From Psychrobacter sp. 72-O-c (lineage in GTDB: Bacteria > Pseudomonadota > Gammaproteobacteria > Pseudomonadales > Moraxellaceae), in assembly GCF_904846605.1 (NCBI RefSeq), contig NZ_CAJHBI010000016.1, forward strand, positions 1 to 64,000: a stretch of 64,000 nt of DNA, in the 5' to 3' direction. The notes below the pieces were generated by a model. It searched no databases, was not told the DNA's origin, and worked only from the letters and a program-made list of their open reading frames with translations. Both the position numbers and the translations under genes were made by a program. Positions 59,794 through 64,000 of the stretch are shown here, in pieces. How positions within the stretch are numbered: the stretch's first letter is position 1; each line of letters starts with the position of its first letter.

Positions 59794-60411
59794 ATGAGTC
59801 AGACCACCCCTTGTGTTTTGATACTTTATTATTCCCGTTATGGCACCACTAAGACTTTGGCCTACTCCATTGCTCAAGGTGTTGAAGAGGCGGGCATGAC
59901 TGCGCGTATTCGTACTGTGCCAGTGGTCGCGCCTGAGACCACATCAAGTAAGCCTGCTATTCCTGAAGAAGGCGATCTCTACTGTACGATGGATGATCTA
60001 AAAGACTGTACGGGTTTAGCACTAGGCAGCCCAACCCATTTTGGCAATATGGCTGCGCCAATGAAGTACTTTTGGGACAATACCGTTACCATTTGGCTGG
60101 CAGGCAATCTACAAAACAAGCCGGCGTCAGTATTTACCGCAACCGGCTCGATGCATGGCGGGCAAGAAACGACTCTGCTGACTATGATGTTGCCGCTAAT
60201 TCATCATGGCATGATGATTGTCGGTATACCCTATGCAGAGCCTGCGCTTAATCGTACCAATCGTGGCGGCACGCCTTATGGCGTGAGTCATGTTAGCGGT
60301 GCTGCCCATGATCAACCTGTATCCGATGATGAGCGTGAATTAGCTGTAGCCCAAGGTCGTCGTTTGGCGATTAGTGCTAAAGCTCTGGCGCAAGCTGATT
60401 GGAGTCGTTAA
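59794..60411 (+). CDS. wrbA: NAD(P)H:quinone oxidoreductase, WrbA family
   Basis: WrbA is a tetrameric FMN enzyme that reduces quinones by two electrons, protecting against redox cycling. 205 residues from ATG 59794 with AAGGAAG eight bases upstream. The phosphate loop YYSRYGTTKTLA, the LGSPTHFGNMAAPMKYFWDN segment and ATGSMHGGQETTLL are all diagnostic of the WrbA type-IV group. The following DUF2069 gene is a frequent neighbour of wrbA. Confidence 0.95.
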   Translation: MSQTTPCVLILYYSRYGTTKTLAYSIAQGVEEAGMTARIRTVPVVAPETTSSKPAIPEEGDLYCTMDDLKDCTGLALGSPTHFGNMAAPMKYFWDNTVTIWLAGNLQNKPASVFTATGSMHGGQETTLLTMMLPLIHHGMMIVGIPYAEPALNRTNRGGTPYGVSHVSGAAHDQPVSDDERELAVAQGRRLAISAKALAQADWSR

Positions 60412-60585
60412 ACTTGCTTATTATAATGGCCTGTCTTAATGGTTTATTCTAATGGTGTGGCCTGCTGGTTTTAACGATGTATCAAGGGTTTAATGATGTA
60501 TTATTGATACTAATGGGTAGTAGCTGCTCAAGAAACATTACTCTGCTTAAGAGTAGTGTCATCAACTGGGAAATAAACATATCTA

Positions 60586-61068
60586 ATGTCGAACACTTCC
60601 AATCCTCCTAATGGTCAAACGCCGACGAAAAATTTGGCTAAGGCTGCCAAGCCTAAAAATCCTATTGCCCCAATGCAGCAGCGCTTAATGCTGACGTGGT
60701 TGGTATGGCTGATTTATCGGCTGCTAGGACTGCCTATTTTAATCAGTATTTTTAACCCGATGAATCCTGATATTATCGGTGGTATTGCCTGGCAAGCATT
60801 ATGGTTGGTACCAGCCTTGATTTTAACGCCGTCGATACTACGCGGACGCTCGCCTTATGCGCTATTGGTAGATAGTATGGTTACCTTAGTTTATTTAGGG
60901 GCTAGTGGGGTCGTGCTGTTCGCCCGCGTTTATGGCAGCAGCTGGGCAGAGTTGGTAGTCTATTTGCTTGATTTTGTCTTAATATTTTTGATTAACACCT
61001 GGTTATTCTTGCTATTAAAACGCCTACCCTCAATGAATAATGTAGAAAAAACCCCCAGAAAACCCTAG
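60586..61068 (+). CDS. DUF2069 membrane protein
   Basis: 160 residues. Four hydrophobic segments (about 35-55, 65-82, 95-112, 118-142) lie after an N-terminal Pro/Asn/Lys-rich stretch of 30 residues. The DUF2069 pattern includes WLVPALILTPSILRGRSPYALLVDSMVTLVYLG. The function is unknown, but the wrbA-DUF2069 order is common in gammaproteobacteria. There is no clear ribosome binding site, so the start is the least certain part. It lies 174 bp after wrbA. Confidence 0.85.
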   Translation: MSNTSNPPNGQTPTKNLAKAAKPKNPIAPMQQRLMLTWLVWLIYRLLGLPILISIFNPMNPDIIGGIAWQALWLVPALILTPSILRGRSPYALLVDSMVTLVYLGASGVVLFARVYGSSWAELVVYLLDFVLIFLINTWLFLLLKRLPSMNNVEKTPRKP

Positions 61069-61124
61069 TCTTGTTAAAGGTTCTAGGTTTAAAGTTATGA
61101 AATAAAATCGTAAAAGAAAGCCAC

Positions 61125-61163
61125 AAAAAAGCGGCGCTCTAATAATTAGAGCGCCGCTTTTTT
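61125..61163. terminator. Bidirectional terminator between the DUF2069 and DUF3108 genes
   Basis: Perfect 18-base arms AAAAAAGCGGCGCTCTAA / TTAGAGCGCCGCTTTTTT with a TAA loop. The most stable terminator of the window. Confidence 0.92.
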
Positions 61164-61221
61164 ATATAATGATTAGCTGGATACTAATCTAAAGTTAAAG
61201 TACTTAAAGCTAAAGCACTCA

Positions 61222-61992
61222 TTAATTTACTTTGGTCAATTCTAGGTCCATTTTTTTACCATCATTTATCTGGCTAACTTTCACTGGTAGGTAATCCAAG
61301 CTTGGCGCTAACCAAAAGCTGGTAGAGCGACTACTATCATCATGAATGCGATCAACGCGCACGGTATCAAAGCTACCAGCAGGAACGGTTATTTTAGTAT
61401 TGCCAGACTTTTTAAAGGGTGTTTTCTCAATTTTATCTTTTTTGGCCATGTAGTAATTACCAGAGAACTTACCATTGAGTAAGTCTTGGCGAATCTGCAC
61501 CTCAAGGCTTAAATCATCAAAAGCTTGCTGAGCCATGCTTAGATTGATGGTTTTGCCTTTATACGTACTGGCCACTTGTTTTTTGCTCGGATTAAATTTG
61601 AGATTATGGGTGCGCCCAAAGCCTAGCAACTTATAAGTAGTGCTGGCTTGCGTAGGGCTAACATTGTTACCTACTATGGTGAAGGCGCTACTTTGTGAGG
61701 CGCTAGCAATACCGGCAACGCGTGCCTTAACATCATATTTCCAGAGGTTACCTGATTTACTTATATTTCGGGTTGCTGTCCCTTTATATTTATCTTCTAC
61801 GGTAAAGCTATAATCAGCAGTTGATGGCTGTATATTTTTTGCGCTGGCAAGGGTGGGGGCAGTCATACTTAACGCTCCAATGGTCGCGATACTGGCTCCA
61901 GTGGTAAATAGAGATAGGAGTTTGTGTTTACCACGTTTTGTGTGATTAGAATGGGGTGCTGTAGATGGCTCGTTTATTGACGAAAAACTCAT
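61222..61992 (-). CDS. DUF3108 domain protein, exported
   Basis: 256 residues. A basic N-terminus (HTKRGKHK) is followed by a hydrophobic segment and ALASA, giving a signal peptide with cleavage near residue 51, longer than usual because of a 20-residue polar start. The mature part fits DUF3108: ADYSFTVEDKYKGTATRNISKSG, DLSLEVQIRQDLLNG, and VPAGSFDTVRVDRI then FWLAPSLDYLPVKV. The family forms an outer-membrane or periplasmic beta-barrel-like fold of unknown role. Gene lies alone on this strand. Confidence 0.85.
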   Translation of the reverse strand: MSFSSINEPSTAPHSNHTKRGKHKLLSLFTTGASIATIGALSMTAPTLASAKNIQPSTADYSFTVEDKYKGTATRNISKSGNLWKYDVKARVAGIASASQSSAFTIVGNNVSPTQASTTYKLLGFGRTHNLKFNPSKKQVASTYKGKTINLSMAQQAFDDLSLEVQIRQDLLNGKFSGNYYMAKKDKIEKTPFKKSGNTKITVPAGSFDTVRVDRIHDDSSRSTSFWLAPSLDYLPVKVSQINDGKKMDLELTKVN

Positions 61993-62270
61993 GGATGTCC
62001 CTTAATTGGTTGTCGTGCTGCTACTTCGATGCCTATTTGATACCGTGCAGTCTTTTTGATAGCTATTATTTATTGCTTGAGGACTATAATGGTCATATGC
62101 TGTTACATTTTCAAGAGTAGCAAGCATAGTAGACGTTTGGCTCTTGTAGTTAATGTTGCCACAATCGCCTATGCCATCATTATAAGTAACGCTTTGTCAG
62201 TAAAGTTACTGATAAGCATGAATCAATAACTCATTTTACGAAATCTTCTTGTAAATTTTTTAGCTTTACA

Positions 62271-62299
62271 CTTGAAGCTATCTCCTCCTGTCCCCATTT
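62271..62299 (+). promoter_or_regulatory. Sigma-32 (RpoH) heat-shock promoter of groESL
   Basis: CTTGAAG at 62271-62277, a 14-base spacer and CCCCATTT at 62292-62299, close to the gammaproteobacterial sigma-32 consensus. It is 111 bases before the groES ATG. I see no CIRCE element (the HrcA operator). The rest of the 417-bp spacer from 61993 holds no gene. Confidence 0.85.
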
Positions 62300-62409
62300 T
62301 TTGGAACAAGCTCAATGCTTATCTTTGAGATTGCTTTAAGATTGGCCATTGAGACATTTAGATAAAACAATTCCTTAATTCAAACAACCAACCTTTTGGA
62401 GTCATATCG

Positions 62410-62700
62410 ATGAATATTCGTCCTTTGCATGACCGTATTGTCGTCCGCCGCATAGAAGAAGAAACAAAAACTGCTGGTGGTATTTTATTACCGGGTTCAG
62501 CACAAGAAAAACCCTCACAAGGTGAAGTCTTAGCAACGGGCAATGGCCAGATTCGTGATAACGGCGAAACTCGTGCGTTAGATGTAAAAGTTGGTGATAA
62601 AGTATTGTTCGGTCAATACGCAGGCCAAACCGTTAAATTTGACGGTGAAGAGCTATTAATTATGAAAGAAGCTGATGTATTGGGTGTATTAGAAGGCTAA
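62410..62700 (+). CDS. groES: Co-chaperonin GroES
   Basis: 96 residues. [18 protein letters not shown], the mobile loop [18 protein letters not shown] and the C-terminal YDEL-type [16 protein letters not shown] are typical. GroES caps GroEL for protein folding in the cytoplasm. First gene of the heat-shock operon; TTTTGGAG lies about nine bases before the ATG. The gap to groEL is 159 bp, longer than usual. Confidence 0.98.
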   Translation: MNIRPLHDRIVVRRIEEETKTAGGILLPGSAQEKPSQGEVLATGNGQIRDNGETRALDVKVGDKVLFGQYAGQTVKFDGEELLIMKEADVLGVLEG

Positions 62701-62790
62701 TTATAAATAAGGCTGTGTTATCTGTAGATAAATACTTTTACAGAGACGTAGTAAGGGTTTAAAACTAAAGCAACGCCCTTATAACAATAG

Positions 62791-64000
<1,210 letters not shown>

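Overview
The window looks like a contiguous chromosomal segment of a Psychrobacter species (Moraxellaceae, Gammaproteobacteria). I base this on the moderately AT-rich DNA, on protein sequences that read as Psychrobacter/Acinetobacter-like (RpoA, RplE, RpsD, the inactive dihydroorotase beside PyrB), and on the gene neighbourhoods. The genus is a judgement from memory of these families, not a database result. Nearly everything here is core genome. I see no prophage, CRISPR array, defence island or secondary-metabolite cluster.

Layout. 1-362: 3' part of an IS630-type transposase running off the left edge. 575-5252: folC, a LysM+SPOR envelope protein, and a tail-to-tail pair of uncharacterised genes (DUF2726, DUF1853) that both carry nuclease-like motifs. 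5498-9176 (minus strand): tRNA-Pro(GGG) and the gatC-gatA-gatB amidotransferase genes. 9949-15342: mreB-mreC-mreD, maf, rng (cell shape, nucleotide house-cleaning, RNA processing). 15815-30013: one 14-kb run of 28 genes combining the S10, spc and alpha ribosomal operons, with secY, rpmJ and rpoA. Candidate promoters lie before rpsJ, rplN and rpsM, and a terminator-like hairpin lies between rpsH and rplF. 30148-31876 (minus): yciO-like and epmC. 32060-35830: yceD, rpmF, then fabD-fabG-acpP, with no plsX or fabH between rpmF and fabD. 36180-40634: kbp, queG (minus), nnr, and a DUF4124 protein (minus). 41489-45060: ilvB-ilvN-ilvC. 45330-47020: a small membrane protein, a cold-shock protein with a long leader, and a DUF421 protein. 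47469-49318: etfB and etfA. 49398-51254 (minus): a SpoU-type RNA methyltransferase and fbp. 51711-54643: pyrB, an inactive dihydroorotase homologue and a DUF2127 membrane protein. 54789-59476 (minus): a CPA1 antiporter, a DUF2254 protein and a YihY-family protein. 59794-61068: wrbA and a DUF2069 protein. 61222-61992 (minus): a DUF3108 protein. 62410-64000: groES and the start of groEL behind a near-consensus sigma-32 promoter.

Functional themes are translation (ribosomal proteins, GatCAB, tRNA-Pro, EpmC, QueG, SpoU methyltransferase), fatty-acid synthesis initiation, branched-chain amino acid and pyrimidine synthesis, envelope and cell-shape proteins, and stress chaperones.

The non-textbook observations are regulatory or architectural. 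They include repeated 15-bp-period tandem duplications in several intergenic spacers, a 19-codon ORF with a strong ribosome binding site upstream of etfB, hairpins inside the ribosomal run, and the paired nuclease-like DUF genes. I found no clearly new multi-gene system.
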